A stretch of DNA of 64,000 nt from WLND01 sp040398845 (GTDB taxonomy: Bacteria; Actinomycetota; Actinomycetes; S36-B12), in contig JBBATH010000008.1 in NCBI GenBank assembly GCA_040398845.1, positions 100,016 to 164,015 of the forward strand. The letters are read 5' to 3'. The notes beneath the pieces are model-generated. The model saw only the letters and a program-made list of their open reading frames with translations. It did no database searches and was not told the DNA's origin. Below are positions 52,945-61,916 of the stretch, piece after piece. Numbering within the stretch: the stretch's first letter is position 1; each line of letters opens with the position of its first letter. The position numbers were made by a program, and so were the translations under genes.

Positions 52945-53013
52945 CCCTGATACCGCGTCAAGGGTTCGCGAGTCGCTTCTGCGTTGCACGAGGCGTCATG
53001 AAAGGATCGTCAC

Positions 53014-53532
53014 ATGACCACTACCGCGACACTGCATACGACCCTGGGCGACATCACGATCAACCTCTTCGAGGACCAGGCTCCCAAGACTGTTCGAAAC
53101 TTCACCGAACTTGCTGATGGCAGCAAGGAGTGGACAAACCCCAAGTCCAACGCGAAGAGCAGTGAGCCGCTGTACGACGGCACCATCTTCCACCGCGTCA
53201 TTGCCGGCTTCATGATCCAAGGTGGCGATCCCCTCGGCACCGGCACGGGCGGCCCCGGATACAAGTTCGATGACGAGTTCCACGGCGAACTCAACTTCGA
53301 CAGGCCCTACCTGCTCGCCATGGCGAACTCCGGACCGAAGACCAACGGCTCACAGTTCTTCATCACCGTGACGCAGACGCCTCATCTCAATCGCAAGCAC
53401 ACGATTTTCGGTGAGGTTGCCGATCAGGAGTCCCGCGATGTCGTTGATGCGATCGCAGCCGTGGCCACCGGGGCCCAGGATCGTCCGAAGGAGAACGTCG
53501 TCATCAATTCGGTGACGATCACGCGCGACTAG
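53014..53532 (+). CDS. ppiA: Peptidyl-prolyl cis-trans isomerase, cyclophilin type
   Basis: Cytoplasmic cyclophilin, 172 aa, no signal peptide. Seen: LHTTLGDITINLFEDQAPKTVRNF, YDGTIFHRVIAGFMIQGGDPLGTGTGGPGYKF with the catalytic Arg (FHRVI), LAMANSGPKTNGSQFFIT, and HTIFGEV. It matches Rv0009 by position and marks the right edge of the accessory island. AAGGA ribosome site. Confidence 0.96.
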   Translation: MTTTATLHTTLGDITINLFEDQAPKTVRNFTELADGSKEWTNPKSNAKSSEPLYDGTIFHRVIAGFMIQGGDPLGTGTGGPGYKFDDEFHGELNFDRPYLLAMANSGPKTNGSQFFITVTQTPHLNRKHTIFGEVADQESRDVVDAIAAVATGAQDRPKENVVINSVTITRD

Positions 53533-53539
53533 TTCCTCA

Positions 53540-54406
53540 GTGACCGACGAGCAAGCCACCCAAGCGCCGGTGTGCTATCGGCACCCGGATCGGATCAGCT
53601 ACATCAGGTGCACCCGATGCGGACGTCCGGTGTGCCCTGACTGCATGGTGGCTGCTCCGGTCGGCTTTCAATGCCGTGCTTGTGTGGCGACCGCGGCAAG
53701 TGAGACGGTAACGCCGACGACGGTGGCCGGAGGCCAGTACATCGCCAAACCGGCGGTGACCTATGGACTCATCGGTCTTAACCTTGCCCTGTTCCTCCTT
53801 CAATACTTGGGTGGGATCAACGAGGTCGCTGGCGACTGGGGCATGTGGCCGGTCGGGATAGCGGTCGGTGGGGAGTGGTGGCGACTCCTCACAGGCGCCT
53901 TTCTGCACGGATCCCTACTCCACATCGCTTTCAACATGTACGTCCTGTTCGCCCTAGGCCCGACCCTCGAGCGCGTGCTCGGCCATGGTCGGTATCTCCT
54001 GCTCTACGTTCTCGCCGCGCTCGGGGGCGGAGTTGCGTCCTACGCGTTCTCGGATCTGCGCACCGTGTCGGTGGGTGCCAGCGGGGCAATATTCGGTCTG
54101 ATGGCCGCGCTCATTGTCGCTGGACGCAGACTGAGATACGACATCAAGCAGGTGGTCATCCTGCTTGGCATCAATGTTGTCATCGGATTCATGGCCCCCA
54201 ATGTCGACTGGCGGGCGCACCTCGGTGGGCTCGTCACCGGTGCGGCAGTTGCAGCGGTGCTCGTGTATGCGCCTCGAGCCCATCGGAACCTGTGGCAGTC
54301 CCTCGGCGTGCTCGGCATCCTCGGGGTGCTCATTGTGGCGACCATGTGGCGAACCACCCAGATAATGGAGTTCGTGGCTCCGTTCGGGGTCACCCTGAAC
54401 ACCTGA
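53540..54406 (+). CDS. Rhomboid family intramembrane serine protease
   Basis: Membrane protease, 288 aa. Seen: an N-terminal zinc-binding B-box-like region (CYRHPDRISYIRCTRCGRPVCPDCMVAAPVGFQC, residues 11-44), six helices, GSLLHIAFNMYVLFALGPTLE, the catalytic Ser in VGASGAIFGLMAALI and the catalytic His in WRAHLGGLVTGA. Both dyad residues are present. GTG start seven bases after ppiA. Corresponds to the conserved ppiA-rhomboid-crgA arrangement (Rv0010c region). Substrates unknown. Confidence 0.92.
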   Translation: MTDEQATQAPVCYRHPDRISYIRCTRCGRPVCPDCMVAAPVGFQCRACVATAASETVTPTTVAGGQYIAKPAVTYGLIGLNLALFLLQYLGGINEVAGDWGMWPVGIAVGGEWWRLLTGAFLHGSLLHIAFNMYVLFALGPTLERVLGHGRYLLLYVLAALGGGVASYAFSDLRTVSVGASGAIFGLMAALIVAGRRLRYDIKQVVILLGINVVIGFMAPNVDWRAHLGGLVTGAAVAAVLVYAPRAHRNLWQSLGVLGILGVLIVATMWRTTQIMEFVAPFGVTLNT

Positions 54407-54461
54407 GGTGAACGCGTCATCCACAGGCTATCCCCAGTTGGGGAAAATTACACGCGTGTCG

Positions 54462-54728
54462 TTAGACCCAGCGGGTCGACAGGCCGAATCCAACACCGAT
54501 GAAGGCGAACCCAATGCCGACGTTGATCAGGGGACTCAGGTCCTTCATGACCGGGATCTGCCCACCGGCGATGTAATACACGACGATGTACGCGAGGCCG
54601 ATCACGAAGCAGGCAACCATGGTCGGGGCCAGCCACGAGGGAGACCCGAGGCGGGCCACCTTGCGCTCACCCTTCGTCTGCTCCGGGGTGTAGCGAGTTT
54701 CCTTCTTGCGACCCTTGGACTCGGGCAC
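54462..54728 (-). CDS. crgA: Cell division protein CrgA
   Basis: Small two-helix membrane protein of the actinobacterial divisome that interacts with FtsZ-ring proteins and PBPs. Seen: basic N terminus PESKGRKKETRYTPEQTKG, helix 1 WLAPTMVACFVIGLAYIVVYYIAG and helix 2 INVGIGFAFIGVGFGLSTRW ending with the family's terminal TRWV. The GTG start has AGGAG eight bases upstream; an in-frame ATG three codons earlier is less likely. 88 aa. Confidence 0.93.
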   Translation of the reverse strand: MPESKGRKKETRYTPEQTKGERKVARLGSPSWLAPTMVACFVIGLAYIVVYYIAGGQIPVMKDLSPLINVGIGFAFIGVGFGLSTRWV

Positions 54729-54795
54729 GGTACACACTCCTGCAGCTCACGTGTCCCGAGGCTTCGTCTCGGAACACAGATGGACGTCTCCAGCG

Positions 54796-54801
54796 TAGAT
54801 T
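54796..54801 (+). promoter_or_regulatory. Leaderless -10 box of trpG
   Basis: TAGATT ends six bases before the trpG GTG, so the transcript would begin on the start codon. No matching -35 box is clear in the 67-base divergent gap to crgA. Confidence 0.5.
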
Positions 54802-54807
54802 ACCCGT

Positions 54808-55434
54808 GTGCCCCGAATCCTCGTCGTCGACAACTACGACTCCTTCGTTTTCAACCTGGTGCAGTACCTCGCGCAACTTGGAGCCGAGATCGTGGTTCGT
54901 CGAAATGACGCGATAAGTACCCAAGAGGCGGCCACCTTCGACGGTATCCTCCTTTCACCAGGGCCGGGGGCTCCAGAGGCGGCGGGAGCATGCATGGACC
55001 TCGTCCGCGAATGCAGTGCAGTGACGCCCATCTTCGGGGTGTGCCTTGGCCATCAGGCGATAGCCGCCACATTTGGGGCGACCGTCTCACGGGCACCTGA
55101 ACTCCTGCACGGCAAGACGTCACTCGTCCACCATCAAGGAGTGGGCGTGCTCGCAGGCCTCCCGGACCCGTTCACTGCTACCCGGTACCACTCACTTGCC
55201 GTCGATCCAAGCACGGTTCCCGCCGAACTCGAGGTGACGGGCACCACCGAGTCAGGGGTCATCATGGCTATCCGGCATCGCAGCCTCGCCGTCGAAGGGG
55301 TGCAGTTCCACCCAGAGTCTGTTCTCACTGAAGGTGGTCACCGGATGCTCGCCAACTGGCTCGAGGCATGCGGCGATGAGCTCGCCGTAGCAAGGAGTGC
55401 CGGGTTAGCCCCAGTCGTGGCACGCGCGACGTAG
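54808..55434 (+). CDS. trpG: Glutamine amidotransferase, anthranilate/aminodeoxychorismate synthase component II
   Basis: Class I glutaminase that delivers ammonia to a chorismate-using partner. Seen: VVDNYDSFVFNLVQYLAQLG at the start, the oxyanion segment LSPGPGAPEAAG, nucleophile Cys in IFGVCLGHQAIAA, and VEGVQFHPESVLTEGG with His and Glu of the triad. 208 aa. The partner TrpE/PabB is not in the window, so tryptophan or folate use cannot be decided. Same place as Rv0013. Confidence 0.92.
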   Translation: MPRILVVDNYDSFVFNLVQYLAQLGAEIVVRRNDAISTQEAATFDGILLSPGPGAPEAAGACMDLVRECSAVTPIFGVCLGHQAIAATFGATVSRAPELLHGKTSLVHHQGVGVLAGLPDPFTATRYHSLAVDPSTVPAELEVTGTTESGVIMAIRHRSLAVEGVQFHPESVLTEGGHRMLANWLEACGDELAVARSAGLAPVVARAT

Positions 55435-55441
55435 GCCTAGG

Positions 55442-57256
55442 TCAGGGGCTCGGAACCGGTGTTGGAATCGGTGTCGGCTCAGGGGCCGGAACCACCGGCG
55501 CCGTTGGCTGGGGTGCCGGAGCAGAGTCGTCGGGACCAGGGCCCGTGGTGGGCGTGACTGGTAGAGGTGCGGTCACCACAGTGATCGTCACAAGCGATCC
55601 TCTGGCGAGTTGCCCACCCGGAAGTGGTGCCTGAGCGATGACTGTGCCCTCGATGAAATCAGCCGACTCCTGATAGACGACCTGAATTGTGAAGCCAGCC
55701 TGGACGACATCGCTGCGGGCCTGCGCCTCACTCGCGCCAATAAGGTCAGGGACAACCAGGTTGCCAGTGGAGATGGTGATCGAGACGGTAGTGCCAGCGT
55801 CGACGGCTGAGCCCTCTGGCGGGTTCTGCTCGAGCACGTATCCGGGTGGCTGCTCAGAGTCCTTCTGCTTGATCTGCCCGAGTTGGAGGTTGGCATCACT
55901 GAGCGCCAGTCGAGCTGACTCGATAGAGGTAAGTCCGACGAGCTGGGGAACTGTCGCCTGCTCCTGACCGCCACTTACCGTGACATTCACGGCCTGCCCC
56001 TGCTCAAGCATCTCGCCGAAGGCCGGCTGCTGCGCGATGATGGTTCCATCTGGGCGATCGGAGAGCTCGGGCGTCTGAGCCCCGAGTTGCAAGCCCAACT
56101 CGGCGAGCACCGTCGAGGCAGCTTGAACGGTGAGACCATCAAGGTTCGGAACTTGTACCCGCTTGCCGCCGCCACCGCCGAACAGGAACTGAGAAATGAC
56201 GACCGTACCCACGATTGCGGCAATGACAGCGAGGCCGCTGACTGCCCAGAAACCGATGCCACGACCACGAACACTCGAACTGCCCTGAGCCGATCTACGA
56301 GCACGGTCGTAGCCGCTGAGGCCGGCAGCCTCAATGAGCGGCATCGCCTGGGTTTGGCCGAGTGAGATGGTTTGGACTGGCGCCGTCATCGGGGATCCAG
56401 CGATACCGCGATTAACCGCCGCCCGGAACTCGGCGGCCGACTGATAGCGATCATCCGCGCGCTTTGCCAGCGAGTGCATGACAACCGCATCGACATCAAG
56501 TGAGACTCCATCGTCGACCTGCGATGGCGGTGTTGGCATCTCTGAGACATGCTGGTACGCAATGGCGACGGCCGAATCACCAGTGAATGGAGGCCTGCCG
56601 GTGAGCAATTCGTACAGGAGAACGCCCGTTGAGTAGAGGTCACTGCGTGCATCGACGACCTCGCCGCGTGCCTGCTCCGGCGAGAGGTACTGCGCGGTTC
56701 CCATCACTGCTGAGGTGCCGGTCATGCTGCTCTGGGCCTCGTTGATCGCGCGCGCGATACCGAAGTCCATCACCTTCACATCACCTGTTCGGGTGAGCAT
56801 GACGTTTGCTGGCTTGATGTCGCGATGGACGATGCCGTGTCGATGGGCGTAGTCAAGGGCAGAGAGGACACCCGCAGTGATCTCGAGTGCTCGTTCGGGA
56901 AGCAGGCGACGACCACTCGCGAGGAGTTGGCGCAGGGTCATGCCGTCGACGTACTCCATGACGATGTACGGGACGATCACCGCAGGCGAGGTGTCGGTTG
57001 CTGCGAGAGTGTCCTCGCCGGTGTCATAGACCGCGACGATGTTCGGGTGGTTGAGGGCTGCCGCTGATTGCGCTTCTCGGCGAAACCGAGCCTGAAATGA
57101 GGGATCACGAGCGAGATCAGGGCGCAGGATCTTCACGGCGATACGACGGCCGAGGCGAAGATCGCGTCCTTCGTGCACCTCAGCCATCCCGCCACGGCCG
57201 ATGACGTCGCCGATCTGGTACCGGTCGCCCAGCATGCGGGCCGACTCGTCCGTCAC
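55442..57256 (-). CDS. pknB: Serine/threonine protein kinase PknB with PASTA domains
   Basis: Essential-type receptor kinase sensing muropeptides/lipid II. Seen: kinase with GRGGMAEVHEG, AVKILRPDL (catalytic Lys), HRDIKPANVML and DFGIA, within residues 12-275; juxtamembrane region with ISLGQTQAMPL (likely phosphosites nearby); one helix (FWAVSGLAVIAAIVGTVVIS); three PASTA repeats starting VQVPNLDG, ATVPQLVG and LVVPDLIG; and a Pro-rich tail of about 45 residues. M. tuberculosis PknB has four PASTA units. 604 aa. No separate pknA follows. Likely targets here: CwlM homologue, MurJ pseudokinase, FhaA/FhaB. Confidence 0.95.
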   Translation of the reverse strand: MTDESARMLGDRYQIGDVIGRGGMAEVHEGRDLRLGRRIAVKILRPDLARDPSFQARFRREAQSAAALNHPNIVAVYDTGEDTLAATDTSPAVIVPYIVMEYVDGMTLRQLLASGRRLLPERALEITAGVLSALDYAHRHGIVHRDIKPANVMLTRTGDVKVMDFGIARAINEAQSSMTGTSAVMGTAQYLSPEQARGEVVDARSDLYSTGVLLYELLTGRPPFTGDSAVAIAYQHVSEMPTPPSQVDDGVSLDVDAVVMHSLAKRADDRYQSAAEFRAAVNRGIAGSPMTAPVQTISLGQTQAMPLIEAAGLSGYDRARRSAQGSSSVRGRGIGFWAVSGLAVIAAIVGTVVISQFLFGGGGGKRVQVPNLDGLTVQAASTVLAELGLQLGAQTPELSDRPDGTIIAQQPAFGEMLEQGQAVNVTVSGGQEQATVPQLVGLTSIESARLALSDANLQLGQIKQKDSEQPPGYVLEQNPPEGSAVDAGTTVSITISTGNLVVPDLIGASEAQARSDVVQAGFTIQVVYQESADFIEGTVIAQAPLPGGQLARGSLVTITVVTAPLPVTPTTGPGPDDSAPAPQPTAPVVPAPEPTPIPTPVPSP

Positions 57257-57299
57257 GATGCCTCCACCTCAGGTTGATCCTCGAACGGATCGACGCACA

Positions 57300-58742
57300 T
57301 CATCTCAGAACCGCTTGAATAACGTCTCGTGCAATTGGCGCGGCGAGCAAATTTCCGCTCACCTCGGCAGCCCCGGACTCCTCAATCATCACCGCAACGG
57401 CAACCGTAGGTGCGTTGGCAGGGGCAAAGGCCACGAACCAGGCGATGGAGGGACGATCATTGCCGGTCTGCGCGGTCCCGGTCTTACCCGCCACGCTCAC
57501 CCCATTGATCCGGGCATTCGACCCGGTGCCCTTCTCGACGGACCTGATCATCATTTCAGTGAGCGAGGTCGCGTTTCCGGGGGTCATCGCCTGTTCAAAG
57601 ACCTCGGTCTCGGTGGTCTTGAGGACGGCCAGATCGGGTGCGCGGATCTCTTGGACGAGGAAGGGCCGCATGACGGTGCCTCCATTCGCGATACCCGCCC
57701 CCACCATCGCCATTTGCAGTGCCGTGGCACGAACATCGAACTGCCCGATGGCACTCAACGCGGTCTGTGGTGGATCGGGCTCCTGCGGGAAGCGTGAGGT
57801 CGCGGCACGCAGGGGAATTTCAAACCCCGTCCCAAACCCCATGAGTTCCGCCTGCTGACGCAGGGCGTCGGCACCGAGTTCATTGCCGAGCCAGGCGAAC
57901 GCGGTGTTGCACGAGACGGCGAGTGCCTCACTCAGGGTGAGGGTGCCTCCTGGTGCGCAAGGCCCCCGGTTCCAGTTGCGCAAATCTGTGGTCGTTTGCG
58001 GTAGTCGGTAGGTTGCCGGGCCGGGGAGCACGGATTCAGGAGTGAACTTGCCTGATGCCAAGGCCGCTGCAGCAGTGACGAGTTTGAAGGTCGACCCCGG
58101 TGGATTGAGCGAGACGATAGGCCGGTTAAGGAGTGGCTTCTTGGGGTCGGCCTTCAATGCTGCGTAGTAGGCGCGGATTTCATCAGGGTCATGGCTCGAT
58201 AGCACCCTTGGATCGAAGGACGGGGTCTGAGCTGAGACGAGAATTCGACCAGTCGAGGGCTCAATTGCGACGACTGCGCCGACCTTGCCCTGCAGTCCAT
58301 CGAAGGCGGCCCGTTGCGCTCGATCGTCGATCGTCGTTTCAACAGCGCCACCGAGTGGTTGGCGACCTGCGAAGAGTTGCTCAGTCCGCTCAATGAAGAA
58401 CAGATCGGATTTGCCGTTGAGAACCCGGTTCTCTTGGCGCTCGAGACCCGTCGCCCCGTAGACGATGGAGTAGAAGCCGGTAACGGGGGCATAGAGAGGA
58501 CCGTCCGAATAGGTCCTGAGGAAGCGAAGCGTGTCGCCCGTCTCGACGGAGCGAGCCACCGCATCCGAGCCGACGAGGATGGGCCCACGCTCGCGGTCGT
58601 ACTCCTCAAGGAGGACCCGCTGATTGCCGGGTCGATCCCGATAATCACCGACGCGGACGAATTGGATGATCGTGACGTTGACGAGGAGTGCGATGAACAG
58701 CAACGTAAAGACCAGCGCTGTGCGAAGAATAGGACGAGTCAT
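57300..58742 (-). CDS. pbpA: Penicillin-binding protein PbpA (class B transpeptidase)
   Basis: Monofunctional cross-linking enzyme paired with RodA. Seen: N-terminal anchor helix (TALVFTLLFIALLVNVTIIQ), dimerisation segment, then transpeptidase motifs PGSTFKLVTAA (Ser of SxxK), ALAVSCNTAFAW (SxN) and VAGKTGTAQTGND (KTG). 480 aa. Four-base overlap with rodA upstream; 43 bases before pknB. All catalytic residues are present. Confidence 0.94.
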   Translation of the reverse strand: MTRPILRTALVFTLLFIALLVNVTIIQFVRVGDYRDRPGNQRVLLEEYDRERGPILVGSDAVARSVETGDTLRFLRTYSDGPLYAPVTGFYSIVYGATGLERQENRVLNGKSDLFFIERTEQLFAGRQPLGGAVETTIDDRAQRAAFDGLQGKVGAVVAIEPSTGRILVSAQTPSFDPRVLSSHDPDEIRAYYAALKADPKKPLLNRPIVSLNPPGSTFKLVTAAAALASGKFTPESVLPGPATYRLPQTTTDLRNWNRGPCAPGGTLTLSEALAVSCNTAFAWLGNELGADALRQQAELMGFGTGFEIPLRAATSRFPQEPDPPQTALSAIGQFDVRATALQMAMVGAGIANGGTVMRPFLVQEIRAPDLAVLKTTETEVFEQAMTPGNATSLTEMMIRSVEKGTGSNARINGVSVAGKTGTAQTGNDRPSIAWFVAFAPANAPTVAVAVMIEESGAAEVSGNLLAAPIARDVIQAVLR

Positions 58743-60145
58743 ATTCGACGCACGACCTGCGTGAGTGCCTCATCGGGTGTGGCCTCCGCGACGTCAGGTC
58801 GACGTGCTCGATCGGAAATGCGAAGCAGGAGGGCGATGATGACCCAGTTGGCGATGAGCGAAGAACCGCCGTACGAGAGAAATGGCGTCGTGAGGCCGGT
58901 AAGGGGAATGAGCTTCGTGACCCCGCCGACGATGACGAACACCTGCACGGCGAGGGTGATCGACAAACCGACAGCGAGCAGTTGCCCGAAGCTGTCGCGA
59001 ACCGAGATGGCAATGCGGAACCCGCGCTCGACCACAAGGGCGTACAGAAGGAGGAGAGCGAAGATGCCGGTGAGTCCGAGCTCTTCACCGATCGCCGCGA
59101 CAATGAAGTCGGTGTTCGCAAATGGCACGAAGTTCGGGAAACCCTGTCCCAGGCCAGCGCCGAAGATTCCGCCGTTTGCGAGTCCGTACAGGGATTGCAC
59201 GATCTGGTAGCCGGAGTCATCGGCGTAGGCCCAAGGATCGATCCAGATCGTCACCCGTGCCCGGACGTGGCCGAACATCAGGTACGACAGTCCGGCACCA
59301 AGGGCGAAGAGAATCCCACCGAGCATCAGCCATGACCGACGCTGGGTGGCGATGTAGAGCATGAACACGAATAGGCCGAAAAAGAGCAGTGAGGTTCCGA
59401 GATCACGCTGGAAGACAAGCACGCATAGGGAGACACCCCAGGCGATCACGATGGGTCCCAGATCCTTGAGACGAGGGAACCCGAGGCCGAGAAATTTCGT
59501 TCGGACGAGGCTGAGTGAATCGCGTTTCTCCATCAGGTAGCCGGCGAAGAACACGGTGAGGAGGATTTTTGAGATCTCTGCCGGCTGGAGGGAGAAGCCA
59601 CCGACCCTGATCCATAGGGTGGCGCCGTTCACAGTCGTGCCGATGACCGGCGCGAGGGGGAGGACGAGAAGCACGAGGCCGACGAGACCGAACGTATAGG
59701 TGAAGCGCTGCAGGCGTCGATGGTCAGGAACGAGGATGAGGACAGCGACGAACAGCACGACTGCCACTGAGAACCAAGTGAGTTGGGCATAGACATCGGG
59801 TGTCGGAATTGGCGCCTCGTTGCGTTCAGCCCTCAATGCTGCCGCCACATCGATCCGGTAGATCATGACGAGCCCGAGAATGGTGAGGAGGGTGGCGACC
59901 GGGAGCAAGATCGGATCGGCGTAGGTGGCGCGACGGCGCAGGGTGACGTGCATTGCCAGGGAGAGGATCGCCACGACGCCGATGGTGATCCACAGCCGCT
60001 GGTTCATCCCCTCGGTGGTCGCCCAGGCTACTTGAACCGTCCCGAAAGCACCGATAAGCCAAGCGCCAACGAGAAGCCCCAATTCGATATTGCGCCGGCT
60101 CGGCTGGCGTATGCCCCCTCCCACCGCGCTGGCGGAGAAGGTCAC
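58739..60145 (-). CDS. rodA: SEDS peptidoglycan polymerase RodA/FtsW
   Basis: Polytopic glycan polymerase, about ten to twelve helices. Seen: ADPILLPVATLLTILGLVMIYRID, LQPAEISKILLTVFFAGYLMEKR with the SEDS core Glu, AWGVSLCVLVFQRDLGTSLLFFGLF with the essential Asp (QRDLGTS), ANTDFIVAAIGEELGLTG and PLTGLTTPFLSYGGSSLIANW. The GTG chosen overlaps the pstP stop as GTGA; longer frames would extend 49 bases into pstP. 468 aa. Works with PbpA. Confidence 0.93.
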   Translation of the reverse strand: MTFSASAVGGGIRQPSRRNIELGLLVGAWLIGAFGTVQVAWATTEGMNQRLWITIGVVAILSLAMHVTLRRRATYADPILLPVATLLTILGLVMIYRIDVAAALRAERNEAPIPTPDVYAQLTWFSVAVVLFVAVLILVPDHRRLQRFTYTFGLVGLVLLVLPLAPVIGTTVNGATLWIRVGGFSLQPAEISKILLTVFFAGYLMEKRDSLSLVRTKFLGLGFPRLKDLGPIVIAWGVSLCVLVFQRDLGTSLLFFGLFVFMLYIATQRRSWLMLGGILFALGAGLSYLMFGHVRARVTIWIDPWAYADDSGYQIVQSLYGLANGGIFGAGLGQGFPNFVPFANTDFIVAAIGEELGLTGIFALLLLYALVVERGFRIAISVRDSFGQLLAVGLSITLAVQVFVIVGGVTKLIPLTGLTTPFLSYGGSSLIANWVIIALLLRISDRARRPDVAEATPDEALTQVVRRI

Positions 60146-61428
60146 GGCGCCACGCCGGGGCATCCGGAGGGCGCGAAGGGTGCAGCGCATGCCGCGGCAC
60201 GGTCCTTGAGTTCTGAGACGATTCGTTGTGCGTCGGTTTCATCCGATGCCGGGATGCCCTTGCTCACCAGCTCCTGATCGAAGAAGGGCAGGGAGCCAAC
60301 CGTGAGACCGGAGTCAACACTCACTGTCGACAGATTGAAGCCGAGCATCGATCCTTGAACGCCGTTATAGATCGAGATCGTTCCGGTACCAGGACTGCCA
60401 TTGATTGCGACGTACCAGCGTGAGTGCAGCCAGTTCTGGGCGACAAGGAGTGCGGTGACGGTGCTCGCCACGAGTAGGCCGAGCACGAGAATGAGCCGCC
60501 ACCTACGGTGTCGGTGCGGTGGACGTTCCCCATCTAGTTGACCTGCCTGGAGGGCCACCGCCGCCCGGCCGAGGGCACCGCCGTCGGCTCGATCCGGATC
60601 CCGCTGGGCGTCATCGGGGAAGGCCACGTTCGGCAGGCGCACCCGAACACGAGGCTCACCTGCGGCTCCAACGACCACGGGGCTCACGTTGTCCTCACCA
60701 GATCCGTCGCCATCAACGACATCGGCAATGACGACGGTAACGTTGTCTGGTGCGCCCCGCTCGAGGGCGAATTCGACGAGCCTGGTGACAGATCCGGTGG
60801 GATCGCCGTCGCGCATACGTTCGGCAATCTCGTCAATGGACATCACACCCGAGAGACCGTCGGAGCACAGGAGGTATCGGTCCCCGACCCGCGCCTCCCG
60901 CACGGACAAATCAGGTTCGACGGGGTTCAAACCATCGAGCGCTCGCATGATGAGGGAGCGCCGCGGATGGATCGCGGCCTCCTCCTCGGTTATTCGGCCC
61001 GCATCGATGAGTGTTTGCACGAAGGTGTGATCGTGGGTGAGTTGGGTGAGCACGCCGCCGCGCATGAGGTAGGCCCGGGAATCCCCGACATGGACGAGGG
61101 CGATGCGCTCACCCATCCAATACAGGCTTGTGACGGTTGTGCCCATGCCGGCGAGGTCGGCGTCATCCTCGATCACGGCCCTGATCGAGGCCCCGGTGTT
61201 GTCAATGGCGCCGGCGAGGGCTGCGAGGACCTCACTCGCCTGCGGGGGCGCCAACTCAAGGTGGGCGAGGGTGGCGACAGCGGTCGCGGAGGCGAGTTCG
61301 CCAGCGGCGTGACCACCCATTCCATCAGCCACGATGAGCAGCCGGGGGCTTGCGTATCCCGAATCCTCATTGCCACGGCGTACGAGACCAACATCCGAGC
61401 GCGCTGCATATCGAAGGCGAAGGGTCAT
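60142..61428 (-). CDS. pstP: PP2C-type serine/threonine phosphatase PstP
   Basis: Metal-dependent phosphatase opposing PknB. Seen: RLRYAARSDVGLVRRGNEDSGYAS, IVADGMGGHAAGELAS (metal-binding Asp-Gly), LVHVGDSRAYLMRGG, LLCSDGLSGV and GAPDNVTVVIADV, all PP2C motifs, within residues 1-240. Then a linker, one helix (LILVLGLLVASTVTALLVAQ) and an outer domain of about 110 residues with SPGTGTISIYNGVQG. 428 aa. Overlaps rodA. Confidence 0.95.
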   Translation of the reverse strand: MTLRLRYAARSDVGLVRRGNEDSGYASPRLLIVADGMGGHAAGELASATAVATLAHLELAPPQASEVLAALAGAIDNTGASIRAVIEDDADLAGMGTTVTSLYWMGERIALVHVGDSRAYLMRGGVLTQLTHDHTFVQTLIDAGRITEEEAAIHPRRSLIMRALDGLNPVEPDLSVREARVGDRYLLCSDGLSGVMSIDEIAERMRDGDPTGSVTRLVEFALERGAPDNVTVVIADVVDGDGSGEDNVSPVVVGAAGEPRVRVRLPNVAFPDDAQRDPDRADGGALGRAAVALQAGQLDGERPPHRHRRWRLILVLGLLVASTVTALLVAQNWLHSRWYVAINGSPGTGTISIYNGVQGSMLGFNLSTVSVDSGLTVGSLPFFDQELVSKGIPASDETDAQRIVSELKDRAAACAAPFAPSGCPGVAP

Positions 61429-61434
61429 GTACTG

Positions 61435-61914
61435 CTACTTCTGCAACTGGAGGGTTGTGCGCCCGACTCGGAGCGGTGCCCCGACGGTGAGCAGGGTGGG
61501 CGTCGTGATGCGCGTCCGGTCGATCCAGGTGCCGTTGGTCGAGCCGAGGTCCTCTACGAGCCAGGACCCCTCAGATGAGTAGATGCGCGCATGGCGGCTC
61601 GATGCGTAGTCGTCCTCGATCACGAGGGTTGAATCCGGTGCGCGGCCGATCGTGACCTGCGCTGACGAGAGCGGGATGACGGTCCCGGTGAGTGGGCCCT
61701 CAACAACGATGAGTTGGCTGCCGACAACCTTGGACCTTCTTCCAGCCCTCGTCGGCCGGGGCTGCTTTGGTGGCTTGCGTGAGGGCTGCCCGGCGGGCCG
61801 AGCGTCGGCGGGTTGGCGTAGGTCACGGCGCAGGATGAGTACGGTGGCAACAACGAAACCCCAGAGCATTGCGAGGAAAGCGAGCCGGGCCAGTGTCAGC
61901 CCAAGTTCAGACAC
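61435..61914 (-). CDS. fhaB: FHA-domain membrane protein FhaB/FipA
   Basis: Phosphothreonine-binding adaptor, 159 aa. Seen: N-terminal helix (LARLAFLAMLWGFVVATVLI), basic Pro/Arg-rich linker, and an FHA domain with TIGRAPDSTLVIEDDYASSRHARI and VEDLGSTNGTWIDRTRI, the Arg, Ser and Asn that bind phospho-Thr. In mycobacteria FipA links FtsZ and FtsQ and is a kinase substrate. Six bases before pstP, two after fhaA. Confidence 0.93.
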   Translation of the reverse strand: MSELGLTLARLAFLAMLWGFVVATVLILRRDLRQPADARPAGQPSRKPPKQPRPTRAGRRSKVVGSQLIVVEGPLTGTVIPLSSAQVTIGRAPDSTLVIEDDYASSRHARIYSSEGSWLVEDLGSTNGTWIDRTRITTPTLLTVGAPLRVGRTTLQLQK

Positions 61915-61916
61915 CG

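Noticed and set aside
54430..54450. Hairpin CCCCAGTTGGGG followed by AAAATTA as terminator between the rhomboid gene and crgA
   Set aside because: No U-run follows on either strand in the right place; the stem is only five pairs.
54450..54459. Palindrome ACACGCGTGT as an operator
   Set aside because: Short, in a gap between convergent 3' ends where a regulator site is not expected; likely chance.
60538..61578. Plus-strand frame of 346 codons opposite pstP
   Set aside because: Antisense shadow; PP2C motifs on the other strand are unambiguous and the frame has no ribosome site or recognisable domain.
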